Shown here piece by piece: positions 6,625 to 15,610 of a DNA stretch of 64,000 nucleotides. How positions within the stretch are numbered: position 1 is the stretch's first letter; each line of letters starts with the position of its first letter. This DNA comes from an uncultured Amphritea sp. (GTDB lineage: Bacteria; Pseudomonadota; Gammaproteobacteria; Pseudomonadales; Balneatricaceae), in assembly GCF_937127095.1 (NCBI RefSeq), contig NZ_CAKZLP010000008.1:62001-126000 (forward strand), in the 5' to 3' direction. The notes below the pieces were generated by a model. The model was not told the DNA's origin, did no database searches, and was given only the letters and a program-made list of their open reading frames with translations. A program made the translations under genes and the position numbers.

Positions 6625-8409
6625 TTAGCGTCGCTGGGCAATTGAGACGCTGAAAATACCCCACTGGTCGATCAGCTGAGTACATTTTTCAAAACCTGCA
6701 TCGGCAACCAACTGGTCCATCTCTGCCTGCGAACGACAACGCATCACCCAGGGCTTATTGCTTTGGTGGCTGTTCAACACCCGCGCGATCAGCTCCTGCT
6801 GCGGATGCCAGGGCTGGTTGGTGTAGATCAGATAACCGCCGGGTTTCACCGCGTCGGCCAGCCCGGCAAGGGATGACTGCAGCAGGCTGTTATCGCTGAA
6901 CAGTTCATATAGTCCGGAAACTATGGCCAGGGTCGGTTCTGGCTGTACTGCGGCTACCGACGCCTGATCGAACGCATCCCCTTGCTGGAACGTGCCGAAT
7001 CTGTCAAAGCCTCGCTCAGCCAGCGCCTGGCTGCCTGCGGTCACGTTAATATCGCTGAAGTCCCGCAGCAGAATGCTATCGATCTCATCTTTACGGGGAG
7101 CGATAGCATCCAGAATATAACGGCCATGGCCCGCAGCAATATCAACGATACGGACGGGTTGCTGGTTCGCCTGTAGCTGATCGATGGCCTGACTAATCAA
7201 CTGTTCCAGGTGAAGTTTGCGTTGCCGGATGCCACGCCAGCCAATGCTATTGAGATATACCCGGTCGATCTGCCTGCCCAGCCAGTTTTTCCCCTGTGGC
7301 TGGTTGCGATAGACATAATCGAGGGTGCTGCCGGAATCAAAGCCGGTCTCTTTACCTAACCGATACCCCTCTGATAACCGTGCGCCCAGACCGACCATTT
7401 TCTGCAACAGCTGCCAATAGGTTCGCTTCAGCCCCGTTTCTGCTGTGGCCAGACTTTTATAGTGCTGATAACCCTGACCCTGCTGATCTGATTGTCTCAG
7501 GTCGGGCTGATGTCGGGGCGTGTCAAAAAGTTCGCTGGTAAATTGGCGTATCTCTGTCAGAGCTTGCTCCCGGTTGAGTTCGCCCAGCGTGTCATGGAAA
7601 AAGCCGGGTAGCTCTATCAGCCGTTTGTTGCTGCTACCCAAGCGTGCCGCAAATTCATACTGAGGCTGTTTTCTGACTACCCAGTCACTGCCAGATACCA
7701 GTGTCAGGGTTGGTGTGTTGATAGCGTGGGCGTCTTTAACAGACCGTTCACCTGCGGCATAAAGATCCAGCAACAGGTTGGAGGCGATGGGACGGGTAAT
7801 CAGAGGGTCTGCATTGTAGCTGTGAATTCTGTCAGGATCATGGGTCAGCTGACTCGCTTTGACATAGGAGTTAACTGTGAAAATACCGCCGACTTTTTGG
7901 CGCATTGCAATCATCTGTCGGGCGAAGGGGACATAGAGTTTAATATCAAATGCGGGTGCCGCCAGTATCATCCCGCGAATATCAGGGGCGTAGTCATGCA
8001 CCCAGGTTGTCAGCATGACGGCACCGACACTCTGGCCTAACACGATGATCTGATCGGTTTTAAAGCCGTGGGCCTTGGTGATATGGCGAATAAAACAGTC
8101 GATATCCTGCACCAGAGTGGCAAAGCTTTCGGCATGGCCCCGTGCGCCGGAAGACTGACCCAGCCCCCGTGCATCCCAGGCAAAGAAGGCGGTATCAGGC
8201 AGCTGCAGTTCATCCACCAGATGACTCATTCGCCCGCCATGTTCGTGACCCCGATGAAACATCACAATCGCTCGTTGCGTATCTGTTGGTTGTATAGCGG
8301 GCCAATAGCGGTAAAACAGTTCGCTGTTATCGTGGCTCAGGAGGGTATGTTGCTCAGCACTGCGGTTGATAGGACGGGTCTCTTCCGCGATTATGGCAGG
8401 TTGGTTCAT
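6625..8409 (-). CDS. ynbC: Alpha/beta hydrolase - methyltransferase fusion (YnbC-like)
   Basis: A 594-residue two-domain protein. Residues about 25-295 form a serine hydrolase of the monoacylglycerol lipase/lysophospholipase type: nucleophile elbow GQSVG (Ser127), candidate acid in SGSDWVV (Asp242) and histidine in FFHDT (His272). Residues about 330-594 hold a class I SAM-dependent methyltransferase with motif I VDIAAGHGR (422-430). E. coli YnbC has the same domain order and nearly the same length. The likely role is deacylating or remodelling a lipid and methylating a lipid or head group in the same cluster. The reaction is unproven. It is the first gene of the minus-strand arm. Confidence 0.87.
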   Translation of the reverse strand: MNQPAIIAEETRPINRSAEQHTLLSHDNSELFYRYWPAIQPTDTQRAIVMFHRGHEHGGRMSHLVDELQLPDTAFFAWDARGLGQSSGARGHAESFATLVQDIDCFIRHITKAHGFKTDQIIVLGQSVGAVMLTTWVHDYAPDIRGMILAAPAFDIKLYVPFARQMIAMRQKVGGIFTVNSYVKASQLTHDPDRIHSYNADPLITRPIASNLLLDLYAAGERSVKDAHAINTPTLTLVSGSDWVVRKQPQYEFAARLGSSNKRLIELPGFFHDTLGELNREQALTEIRQFTSELFDTPRHQPDLRQSDQQGQGYQHYKSLATAETGLKRTYWQLLQKMVGLGARLSEGYRLGKETGFDSGSTLDYVYRNQPQGKNWLGRQIDRVYLNSIGWRGIRQRKLHLEQLISQAIDQLQANQQPVRIVDIAAGHGRYILDAIAPRKDEIDSILLRDFSDINVTAGSQALAERGFDRFGTFQQGDAFDQASVAAVQPEPTLAIVSGLYELFSDNSLLQSSLAGLADAVKPGGYLIYTNQPWHPQQELIARVLNSHQSNKPWVMRCRSQAEMDQLVADAGFEKCTQLIDQWGIFSVSIAQRR

Positions 8410-8746
8410 CTGTTGAGTCCTTGGTTGATTAAAGTCGGCTTAGTCTTCCATGATCAGACTTTGGTGAAAGCTTAAATCGACGGAGTATCGTTATCTGCTA
8501 CTCAAGGGCGCGAACAGGGTTGTTGAGCAAAAGGAGGAGAGGGCGAGCGGTTGTCGGAGTGATAGTCCATATCATCATTTGTCCTCTGCTTTCCTTAGCA
8601 GTAAGAGCTAGTCTGTCAGAATAGATGGGTCAGTCAATAGCTTTCAGTTGTGGATTTGAGGCATATCAGCGAAAATAGCGCCCAATTATATTTTCTGGCT
8701 TCTGCCGATTGGTGTGCAGGGCAGTTTCCAAAACAACCGGATCTCT
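8410..8746. other. Intergenic region between divergent ynbC-like and prfC
   Basis: About 340 bases with no supported gene. It should carry divergent promoters for the lipid operon (leftward) and prfC (rightward). I see no repeat, operator palindrome or terminator that I would defend. Confidence 0.4.
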
Positions 8747-10327
8747 ATGTCTAGTATCTCAAAGGAAGTATCGATTCGTCGTACTTTTGCTATTATCTCC
8801 CACCCGGATGCGGGTAAAACGACCATTACTGAAAAGCTGCTGTTGTTCGGAAACCTGATTCAGAAAGCGGGTACGGTTAAGGGTAAAAAATCGGATCGTC
8901 ATGCAACTTCAGACTGGATGAGCATGGAGCAGGAGCGGGGTATCTCGGTTACCTCTTCGGTGATGCAGTTTCCCCACAAGGGACGCATTGTTAACCTGCT
9001 GGATACGCCGGGACACGAAGATTTCTCCGAGGATACCTACCGTACACTGACGGCCGTAGACTCGGCGCTGATGGTGGTGGATGGGGCGAAGGGTGTTGAG
9101 GACCGGACGATTAAACTGATGGAAGTTTGTCGTCTGCGGGATACACCGATTCTCTCCTTTGTGAACAAAATGGACCGGGATATTCGTGACCCGGTTGATT
9201 TGCTCGATGAGATCGAAGAGGTGCTGAAGATTGCCGCCGCCCCGATCACCTGGCCGATTGGCATGGGTAAGGACTTCCGCGGCGTGTATAACCTCTATAC
9301 CGACACTATCCATGTGTTTACACCGGGACAGGGCAGCATTATTCCCGATGATATCCAGGTGCAGGGACTGGAGAGCGATGAGGCAAAAGCGCTGCTCGGA
9401 AATCTCTATGAAGATTTCCTTGAGGAGATCGACCTGGTACGTGGTGCCAGCCATGAATATGATCAGGATGAATATCTGGCGGGTCGTCTGACGCCGGTGT
9501 ATTTTGGTACCGCATTGTCGAACTTCGGTGTGCGGGAGATGCTGGATGGTTTTGTTGAATTCGCGCCATCACCGATAGCCCGTGAAACGATTAGTCGTAC
9601 AGTCGATGCAGATGAAGAGGCTTTTTCCGGTTTCGTGTTTAAAATTCAGGCCAATATGGACCCGAAACACCGTGACCGGATCGCCTTTATGCGGGTCTGC
9701 TCCGGAAGTTATACCCGGGGCATGAAGATGCGTCATGTGCGTATTAAAAAGGATGTGAAGATCGCTGATGCCGTGACCTTTCTGGCGGGTGATCGCTCCA
9801 ACGTTGAAGAGGCCTGGTCCGGCGATATTATCGGTCTGCACAATCATGGCACCATTCAGATTGGTGATACCTTTACCGAAGGCGAAGATCTGAAGTTTAC
9901 CGGTATTCCCCACTTTGCCCCGGAGATGTTCCGCCGGGTGCGGCCGAAAGACCCGCTGAAGATGAAACAGCTGCAAAAAGGCTTGCAGCAGCTGTCAGAA
10001 GAGGGGGCGGTGCAGTTGTTCCAACCGATCAATAAAAACGATCTGATTCTGGGTGCGGTGGGACAGTTGCAGTTTGAGGTGGTGGTATACCGTCTTAAAG
10101 ATGAGTACAAAGTTGAATGCATGTATGAGCCGGTCACCATCGCAACGGCTCGCTGGGTTGAGTGCACCGATCACCGCAAGCTGGAGGAGTTCCGTCGTAA
10201 AGGCGGTGATAACCTGGCACTCGATGGCGGTGGTCTGTTGACCTATCTGGCACCCACCCGGGTTAATCTCAGCCTCACTGAAGAGCGCTGGCCGGATATG
10301 CGCTTCCGCGCTACCCGCGAACACTAG
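8747..10327 (+). CDS. prfC: Peptide chain release factor 3
   Basis: A 526-residue translational GTPase that recycles RF1/RF2 from the ribosome after termination. The P-loop HPDAGKTT follows RRTFAIIS near residue 20, then come the switch region [16 protein letters not shown] and NKMD, in the order and spacing of RF3. The frame is open from a GTG at 8714, but ATG at 8747 gives the N-terminus and length (E. coli RF3 is 529) expected of the family. It stands alone and is followed by a strong intrinsic terminator. Confidence 0.96.
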   Translation: MSSISKEVSIRRTFAIISHPDAGKTTITEKLLLFGNLIQKAGTVKGKKSDRHATSDWMSMEQERGISVTSSVMQFPHKGRIVNLLDTPGHEDFSEDTYRTLTAVDSALMVVDGAKGVEDRTIKLMEVCRLRDTPILSFVNKMDRDIRDPVDLLDEIEEVLKIAAAPITWPIGMGKDFRGVYNLYTDTIHVFTPGQGSIIPDDIQVQGLESDEAKALLGNLYEDFLEEIDLVRGASHEYDQDEYLAGRLTPVYFGTALSNFGVREMLDGFVEFAPSPIARETISRTVDADEEAFSGFVFKIQANMDPKHRDRIAFMRVCSGSYTRGMKMRHVRIKKDVKIADAVTFLAGDRSNVEEAWSGDIIGLHNHGTIQIGDTFTEGEDLKFTGIPHFAPEMFRRVRPKDPLKMKQLQKGLQQLSEEGAVQLFQPINKNDLILGAVGQLQFEVVVYRLKDEYKVECMYEPVTIATARWVECTDHRKLEEFRRKGGDNLALDGGGLLTYLAPTRVNLSLTEERWPDMRFRATREH

Positions 10328-10332
10328 ACATG

Positions 10333-10358
10333 AAAACGCGCCACTGGCGCGTTTTTTT
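10333..10358 (+). terminator. Intrinsic terminator after prfC
   Basis: A perfect ten-pair stem, AAAACGCGCC / GGCGCGTTTT with loop ACT, ending in a run of seven T. It begins five bases after the prfC stop. Confidence 0.92.
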
Positions 10359-10474
10359 ATGAGTGACCAGAAAGGAGTTCTTATAAAAGGTACTCTGATT
10401 TTTAAACTTGATACTTTTACAGAACATTCTTAAGCTTTCACGAGCCACTAGCCACTTCAGGCAACTTATATTCT

Positions 10475-11242
10475 ATGCAGCTTATTGATACCCACTGCCA
10501 TCTGGACTTTCCTCAGCTGGCAGATGACATCGACAATGTTTTGAATCGTGCCCGGAAAAATGGCGTGACGGGCTTTGTCGTGCCCGGTGTATCTGAACTT
10601 CACTGGAGTCGCTTACTGACTCTCTGTGCTGAGCATTCCGACCTTTATCCTGCGCTGGGACTGCACCCCTGTTTCGATCATCCCGATCTGGAAAACAGTT
10701 TGCTTAGGCTGGAGCGGGAGTTACAACACCGTTCTGAACTGGTAGCTGTGGGAGAGATAGGTTTGGATCTGTTTATCACCGAAGTGGATCTCGATGCTCA
10801 GCTGGCTGTGCTGAGGCCTCAGCTTGAACTGGCAAAAACCTATCAGAAGCCGGTGTTGTTGCATGTTCGTAAAGCTCATGATCTGATGCTGAAACAGTTA
10901 CGCCAGATAAAGCTGGAACGAGCAGGAGTGGTGCATGCCTTTTCCGGAAGCGAGCAGCAGGCAAAGGAATACTTGAAACTGGGATTCCGGTTGGGTATCG
11001 GCGGTTCTGTTACCTATGACCGGGCGACAAAACTGAGAAAACTGGTGGCAGAGTTGCCGCTGGAGAGCTTTGTATTGGAGACTGACAGCCCTGATATGCC
11101 GTTACTCGGTTATCAGGGGCAGGTGAACTACCCGGAGCGGGTGGCTAACGTCGCAGCGGCTATTGCCCGGATAAGGCAGCAGCCATTAACAGAGGTTGTC
11201 GGGACAGCGACAGCTCAGTCCATGATAATCTTGCCGTTATAG
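10475..11242 (+). CDS. TatD-family metal-dependent hydrolase (YjjV-like)
   Basis: A 255-residue TatD-family protein. Metal ligands are visible: DTHCHLD at the N-terminus, GEIGLD near 94, LLHVRK with His near 130, a His in VVHAFSG near 154, and ETDSPDMP near 206. The family acts as 3'-5' DNase/deoxyribonuclease or D-aminoacyl-tRNA deacylase-like hydrolase. This branch resembles E. coli YjjV rather than TatD itself. The C-terminus (ending TATAQSMIILPL) departs from the usual hydrophobic end (typically an F/L-x-L-F-G-L type), and its last 28 bases overlap the end of the convergent lipoprotein gene. Confidence 0.9.
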   Translation: MQLIDTHCHLDFPQLADDIDNVLNRARKNGVTGFVVPGVSELHWSRLLTLCAEHSDLYPALGLHPCFDHPDLENSLLRLERELQHRSELVAVGEIGLDLFITEVDLDAQLAVLRPQLELAKTYQKPVLLHVRKAHDLMLKQLRQIKLERAGVVHAFSGSEQQAKEYLKLGFRLGIGGSVTYDRATKLRKLVAELPLESFVLETDSPDMPLLGYQGQVNYPERVANVAAAIARIRQQPLTEVVGTATAQSMIILPL

Positions 11243-11628
11243 AGGGCATCATTGATATTCTCCAGCGTTTGCCAGACTGTATCGGTATATGCGTTAGCGG
11301 GCACGCGGTAGAAACGACCATTGTCACTGGCCTTCTCAGCGGTGTAGGGCGCGCCTTCAGGATTGAGTATCATCCGTAATAGGCTGCCACGGTAGTTAGG
11401 GCCACTGATCTTGTAGCCGTATGCCTGTTCTATCGGCCCGGCATACTGGGTGCTACTGACAATTGAGCTGAGGTCACGGCAGGTCGATCTGTTACCCTGG
11501 CAATAACTGAAGTTTTTCAGATCCACCGTGTAGTAACTGACATCCGCCGGTTCAGACAGTTTGGTGATGCTGTCCATGCATCCGGTCAGGGCCAGGGTCA
11601 TTAGTGTTGCAGTGATCACTCTGAGCAT
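11215..11628 (-). CDS. Small predicted lipoprotein of unknown function
   Basis: A 137-residue protein with a lipoprotein signal peptide: positive start, hydrophobic core and lipobox LTGC (Cys17). The mature part has a Cys pair (YCQGNRSTC) that could form a disulfide. I do not recognise the family. It lies 95 bases downstream of fabY on the same strand and overlaps tatD tail to tail by 28 bases. Likely anchored in the outer membrane because Asp is absent at position +2 only if the residue after Cys is read as Met, which favours outer-membrane sorting. Confidence 0.75.
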   Translation of the reverse strand: MLRVITATLMTLALTGCMDSITKLSEPADVSYYTVDLKNFSYCQGNRSTCRDLSSIVSSTQYAGPIEQAYGYKISGPNYRGSLLRMILNPEGAPYTAEKASDNGRFYRVPANAYTDTVWQTLENINDALYNGKIIMD

Positions 11629-11723
11629 GATATTTCCTGATATTGATCTGTTTAAGTCTTAATAACGTTCTTTAACACCACCGCGTGTAACGACGGAGTC
11701 TGTTATTGTCGGCGTGGTGATGC

Positions 11724-13631
11724 TTAGTTCATATCCTCGAACGGGTTGCCTATATCCAGGCTGACAGGCTGGCTGTAACCCGGCAGCCGGATCTCCCGGT
11801 TGCTGATTTCAAGGTCTTCACCGGTCAGAACATTATGGTCATACAGGTAGATCGGTCGGGTCAGGCCTTTGATACTGTTCTGATCATAAGCGGCGGCCGC
11901 TTCCCGGGTAGCAACAAGCTTATCCTGGTAACGGTTGATCACGTCCTGCCCATGACGCTTCAGCAGCATCTGTTGGGTAATGTGAGGGGCTAATACAACG
12001 GCGCTGGCGTTGTTACCGCCAAACCCTTTTGAGTTGAGAATAACCGAGTCTATCCCCGCTGTCCCAACTTCAATATGCTGGTTACTCAGGTTGAGGTTGC
12101 TGTTGTGAATGTCAGTGGCAAATTCCGGTGTGGTGGTGATGCCTGGGATATAACCATATTGCCAAACGCCCAGTGACAGGTTCATCTGATCGCCGCCAGC
12201 GGTTCCCTGCGAGTGGCCGATGAAACATTTCAAGGCTGCGACGGTCCAGTTCTGAATACCAAATGCTTTGGCCGTTTCATTGATAACATGGGACTCTGTC
12301 ACCCGGTTTTGCGGGGTGCTGGTGCCGTGGGCCTGAACGAAACTGCGCTGCTGTAAAGACTCCTGCCCGAGCATATTATTGACCAGCGCCGCGGCTTTGC
12401 CCAGGGTAATATAGTTACCGATGCCCGGCGCTGAGATTGATTTTTTATGGCCGTCAGCGTTGACGAATACTTCCGGCACTGCGCCGTATATATCGGCACC
12501 CAGTTGCAGGGCCAGATCATCGCTCATCAGCAGGGTAAACTGCGAAGACTCAGCAATAGTAAAGCCGCAGTTGTTACCAAAGGGTCGACAGGCTTTACGA
12601 TAATCATCGGCGCTCAGCTCGGTCAGTTTATCCAGTGCCAGCAGGTCTTTATCCTCTGCAAGCGCTCCCATCGAGCGGAAACCCTCAATTACTTCCTGCG
12701 TCACCGGTGCATCACTACCGCCCACGAGTACGACCTTACGGCGTCCTGAGCGGATATCGTTAACGGCATTGCGCAGGTTGTAAAGGAAGGTAGCGCAAGC
12801 TCCCAGTGAACCGCCGGTGACGCCAACGCTGCCAAGAATATAGGCGTTTACAAAGTCAGCCGGCATCTGCGCATAACCCAGGGGCATCTGCTTTGAAGTG
12901 GTACGCTTGCCGATGGAGGGGTATTTGGTCAGCCCGCCAAAGCCAAGGTCATCAAGCTGACCGATAGAGTTGCTGGCGTAGACGCCGATCTGGTCAGGGC
13001 TGACCGCCGCCGCAATGGTATCCCACGGAATTCCCGCTGAGTTAAGTGCGTCAGAGGCGCCAAATACGGTCATCTGTATATTGCGCGGATGGTTGCGTGA
13101 CTGATACAGCTTACCCGGCTGAAAGCCACTGGGCAGTTGTCCGGCCGATTGCACCAGGGCTTCTTTAAAATCCGGGAAAATAACCTCAAGGTCACCCTGT
13201 AGGGTTACTTCAATCTGAGTCGCGGATAATGGCTTGATTGACCAGTTGGCAGGGATGTTCTGCGGCAGTTGGCGCTTGCGCAGGGTAAAACTGATCGGTT
13301 CTGCTGAGTTGATCGTCGCAGGCTTGTTAAAGGTGACGCTGTGGACATCAAAACACTCTTTCTCGATACGTCGAATCAGGGTGCTGTTGCACACCTGCGG
13401 CGTAATCATTTCGAGTAGCTCACTGACCGGCGTAGGATTGCCTTTCTGGTCGAGGTAACTATTATCTTTGAAACTGGCAAGCCCCATCAGCGTGGCGAGG
13501 TCGAGTAGCGTCTCATTTCGCGTCGTGTCGTTCAGTTTGTCGAGAATCAGGCGACGATAGCCATGGTGAAAGGAACTTCTTCCGGCTGGGCTGATGCCGC
13601 CGAAACCCACGATGACTGGTAGCTGAGACAA
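11724..13631 (-). CDS. fabY: Beta-ketoacyl-ACP synthase FabY
   Basis: A 635-residue ketosynthase matching FabY of Pseudomonas (about 634 residues), which condenses acetyl-CoA with malonyl-ACP to start fatty acid synthesis in bacteria that do not depend on FabH. The N-terminus LPVIVGFGG...AGRSS and HHGYRR is characteristic. Catalytic residues: Cys279 in GSLGACATF, His435 in VQAHGTSTP, and Lys468/His473 in ALKCFIGHS. The frame stays open upstream to an ATG at 13829, but I chose TTG at 13631 because GAGG lies eight bases before it and the protein then starts where FabY starts. Two copies of TAGTTGCTA lie upstream. Confidence 0.9.
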   Translation of the reverse strand: MSQLPVIVGFGGISPAGRSSFHHGYRRLILDKLNDTTRNETLLDLATLMGLASFKDNSYLDQKGNPTPVSELLEMITPQVCNSTLIRRIEKECFDVHSVTFNKPATINSAEPISFTLRKRQLPQNIPANWSIKPLSATQIEVTLQGDLEVIFPDFKEALVQSAGQLPSGFQPGKLYQSRNHPRNIQMTVFGASDALNSAGIPWDTIAAAVSPDQIGVYASNSIGQLDDLGFGGLTKYPSIGKRTTSKQMPLGYAQMPADFVNAYILGSVGVTGGSLGACATFLYNLRNAVNDIRSGRRKVVLVGGSDAPVTQEVIEGFRSMGALAEDKDLLALDKLTELSADDYRKACRPFGNNCGFTIAESSQFTLLMSDDLALQLGADIYGAVPEVFVNADGHKKSISAPGIGNYITLGKAAALVNNMLGQESLQQRSFVQAHGTSTPQNRVTESHVINETAKAFGIQNWTVAALKCFIGHSQGTAGGDQMNLSLGVWQYGYIPGITTTPEFATDIHNSNLNLSNQHIEVGTAGIDSVILNSKGFGGNNASAVVLAPHITQQMLLKRHGQDVINRYQDKLVATREAAAAYDQNSIKGLTRPIYLYDHNVLTGEDLEISNREIRLPGYSQPVSLDIGNPFEDMN

Positions 13632-13783
13632 GTGATAATCCTCGGGACAAAATGAAACGATCGCAATACAAAGGTCGTACTTATATGTTAATGCAGATTC
13701 TATAAGTTGTTGTAACCTGAGGCCAGATCTATCTCGGTAAAAATGCCTCGCTAAGGTGATATTCAGCTTAAAAAGCGATAATT

Positions 13784-13832
13784 TAGCAACTAGATTGGCT
13801 AAGCTGGAACTTAGTAGGCAAAATAGCAACTA
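13784..13832 (-). promoter_or_regulatory. Two TAGTTGCTA motifs upstream of fabY
   Basis: On the minus strand the nine-mer TAGTTGCTA occurs at 13832-13824 and 13792-13784, 40 bases apart, in the leader or promoter of fabY. The same nine-mer occurs twice upstream of accA (39002-39010 and 39053-39061). Sharing between two fatty-acid synthesis genes suggests a common regulator site. No known regulator is assigned. Confidence 0.35.
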
Positions 13833-13929
13833 AGTCGGATTGAAAAACAGGTGGTTCCCATCACTTTTTCAGCAATCAGTAGTGTCTGAGTCAGGCTGAG
13901 CTTTTTCACAGATTACCAAAGGAGTGATA

Positions 13930-14583
13930 ATGAAAAAAATTATTGTTTTAGCTGGCGCAATTGCGTTGGCTGGCTGTCAGTCCATGGATCCTTATACCCA
14001 GGAAGCCAAAACCAGCAATGCAACGACAGGTGCCGGCATCGGCGCTGTTGCCGGTGCCGTCCTGGGTAATGCGGTAGCCGGTAAAGGCAAACGTACTGAA
14101 GGTGCGATTGCCGGTGCGTTATTAGGCGGTGCCGTCGGTGGTGGTATTGGTTATTACATGGATCAGCAGGAGATGCTGTTGCGTCAGGAGCTGGAAGGCA
14201 CCGGTGTGCGGGTTGAACGGATTGGTGATTCGATTCGCCTGATTATGCCGGGCAATGTGACCTTCCCGACCGGGTCTTACAACATTGATCAGGGGTTCTA
14301 TCCAACCCTGAATTCAGTTGCCAAAGTACTGGTGAAATTCGATAAGACAGTCGTCAACGTTGACGGTTTCACCGATAGCACCGGCTCATTCGAAACCAAC
14401 CAGACTCTGTCTGAACGCCGCGCAGCCAGCGTTGCCCAATACCTGGGCGGTAGTGGTGTGGCACCGTTGCGGCTTCAATCCCGAGGTTATGGTGAGCGTT
14501 ACCCGGTTGCCAGTAATGATACCGCCGGTGGCCGCGCGATGAATCGTCGGGTAGAAGTTAATATTCGTGGGACGCAGAAATAA
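13930..14583 (+). CDS. OmpA-family outer-membrane lipoprotein with glycine zipper (YiaD-like)
   Basis: A 217-residue lipoprotein. It has a signal peptide with lipobox LAGC (Cys16), a Gly/Ala-rich glycine-zipper stretch at about 35-80 (GAGIGAVAGAVLG repeated in kind), and a C-terminal OmpA domain from about 105 with the peptidoglycan-binding pattern around VDGFTDSTGS and NQTLSERRA. Such proteins tether the outer membrane to the cell wall. ATG at 13930 has a good AGGAG upstream. A GTG two codons earlier is also in frame. The stop codon lies inside a perfect hairpin that opens the left hairpin array, so transcription likely ends in the array or at the terminator after it. Confidence 0.9.
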   Translation: MKKIIVLAGAIALAGCQSMDPYTQEAKTSNATTGAGIGAVAGAVLGNAVAGKGKRTEGAIAGALLGGAVGGGIGYYMDQQEMLLRQELEGTGVRVERIGDSIRLIMPGNVTFPTGSYNIDQGFYPTLNSVAKVLVKFDKTVVNVDGFTDSTGSFETNQTLSERRAASVAQYLGGSGVAPLRLQSRGYGERYPVASNDTAGGRAMNRRVEVNIRGTQK

Positions 14584-14686
14584 TTGCGGAGCAATTATTT
14601 CCAGACCGCCGCTTCGCGGCTCGCTAGACGCGACTGCGTCGCTTGCTAGTGGTTAGACGGAAACTTCGTTTCCTTGCTAGAAAAAG
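14578..14686 (+). repeat. Left hairpin array (inverted partner of 15611-15723)
   Basis: Four short hairpins in a row, each with a three-base loop. First is AAATAATTGC-GGA-GCAATTATTT (14578-14600), which spans the stop codon of the lipoprotein gene. Then come GCCGC-TTC-GCGGC (14608-14620), GCGAC-TGC-GTCGC (14630-14642) and GGAAAC-TTC-GTTTCC (14659-14673). The last three are set in a repeated frame, AGAC before the stem and TTGCTAG or TCGCTAG after it. The segment 14602-14686 recurs in inverted orientation at 15611-15697 with almost no changes except in one stem, where both arms change together. Confidence 0.9.
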
Positions 14687-14696
14687 TATAAACAAG

Positions 14697-14722
14697 AAAC
14701 CGCCTAATTGGCGGTTTTTTTT
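14697..14722 (+). terminator. Intrinsic terminator after the left hairpin array
   Basis: Stem AAACCGCC / GGCGGTTT with loop TAATT, followed by T to base 14722. It would end transcripts of the OmpA-family lipoprotein gene and insulate the downstream orphan gene. Confidence 0.9.
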
Positions 14723-14812
14723 GGAGGAAAACTGCTTTGTATAAATGCAGTCTGCATTGGAGTGATGTACGAAAAGTAATGTAAAATTATTTTGAGTAAG
14801 GATATTAGTAGG

Positions 14813-14850
14813 TTGGATAGGTGTTGCTTCTGTAGCACCTTTGGATAGGT
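14813..14850 (+). promoter_or_regulatory. Direct repeat and hairpin in the leader of the orphan gene
   Basis: The ten-mer TTGGATAGGT occurs at 14813-14822 and again at 14841-14850. Between them lies a small hairpin (GGTG...CACC, about 14820-14839). The pair sits immediately upstream of the ribosome-binding site (TAGGAG) of the orphan gene and could be an operator or leader structure. Confidence 0.35.
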
Positions 14851-14863
14851 TTTAGGAGTACAC

Positions 14864-15532
14864 ATGGATATAGTGCTAGAAAAGGGTGAAAGCGAAACAG
14901 TATTTGATTATAAAGTTAGGTGTTTGCGAACATATATCCTTTACATACAAGATCAGTTTTCTTTATCTCATACATTTGAGGTTCATCATATAGACCGCTC
15001 CATAAATGAAAGTGATATTCCTTCCAAGGGCAGTGTTTTATCCATTACAGGTGATGAGGTTCATTATTATTATGTACCCTATCAAGAGCCTGGTTCGCCA
15101 AAAGTGAGTCAATACTCTCTCAGCAGTATCTATGAGTTCATTGATGGTCCTCTTAAAACCCATTTGATTACTAAAAACGCATCGTATGATTTAGTAAAAG
15201 TAAAAGGGCTTCCTACTGAACTAAAAGACATGGTTGAGCATCTCGAAGAGCTTAAATTAGAAATAAAGCAAATTGCTAGGCAAGAACTTGATGCGTTGAA
15301 ACAAGACAAGGATGAGGGCCAAACAGATACATTCATAAACTATCTTGGCAGTGTGGAAAGTATTGATTTTAATCCTTTTGAGTGCTCTGAAAAGAAGAGA
15401 AAAGAGCTTGCTAGTTATGCTATGACGGTGTATCCATTGGCCAAACAGTATTTTACGGAGCAGCTATTAAAATTATCTCAAAGTGAAATTACCGGAAAAA
15501 TTAATAAAATCTGTTTTTGTAGAAAGGTTTGA
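14864..15532 (+). CDS. AT-rich orphan protein inside the inverted hairpin arrays
   Basis: A 222-residue protein I do not recognise. It starts at ATG 14864 with GGAG seven bases upstream. It has no signal peptide or membrane segment. A charged helical, possibly coiled-coil stretch lies at about 115-150 (rich in Glu, Leu, Lys), and the C-terminus ends in a CFCRKV tail. Codon and base use are visibly AT-richer than both flanking genes. The gene is the only cargo between two inverted hairpin arrays and between two convergent conserved genes, which suggests later insertion. Function unknown. It might be a toxin, immunity or other accessory protein, but nothing in the sequence proves that. Confidence 0.7.
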   Translation: MDIVLEKGESETVFDYKVRCLRTYILYIQDQFSLSHTFEVHHIDRSINESDIPSKGSVLSITGDEVHYYYVPYQEPGSPKVSQYSLSSIYEFIDGPLKTHLITKNASYDLVKVKGLPTELKDMVEHLEELKLEIKQIARQELDALKQDKDEGQTDTFINYLGSVESIDFNPFECSEKKRKELASYAMTVYPLAKQYFTEQLLKLSQSEITGKINKICFCRKV

Positions 15533-15610
15533 GAAGGTTTAGTTTTTTATATTTTTGCTGTTTTAGGTTTTTTATATAAAAGAGAGAGCAATATAGTTCT
15601 TTCTTCTTTG

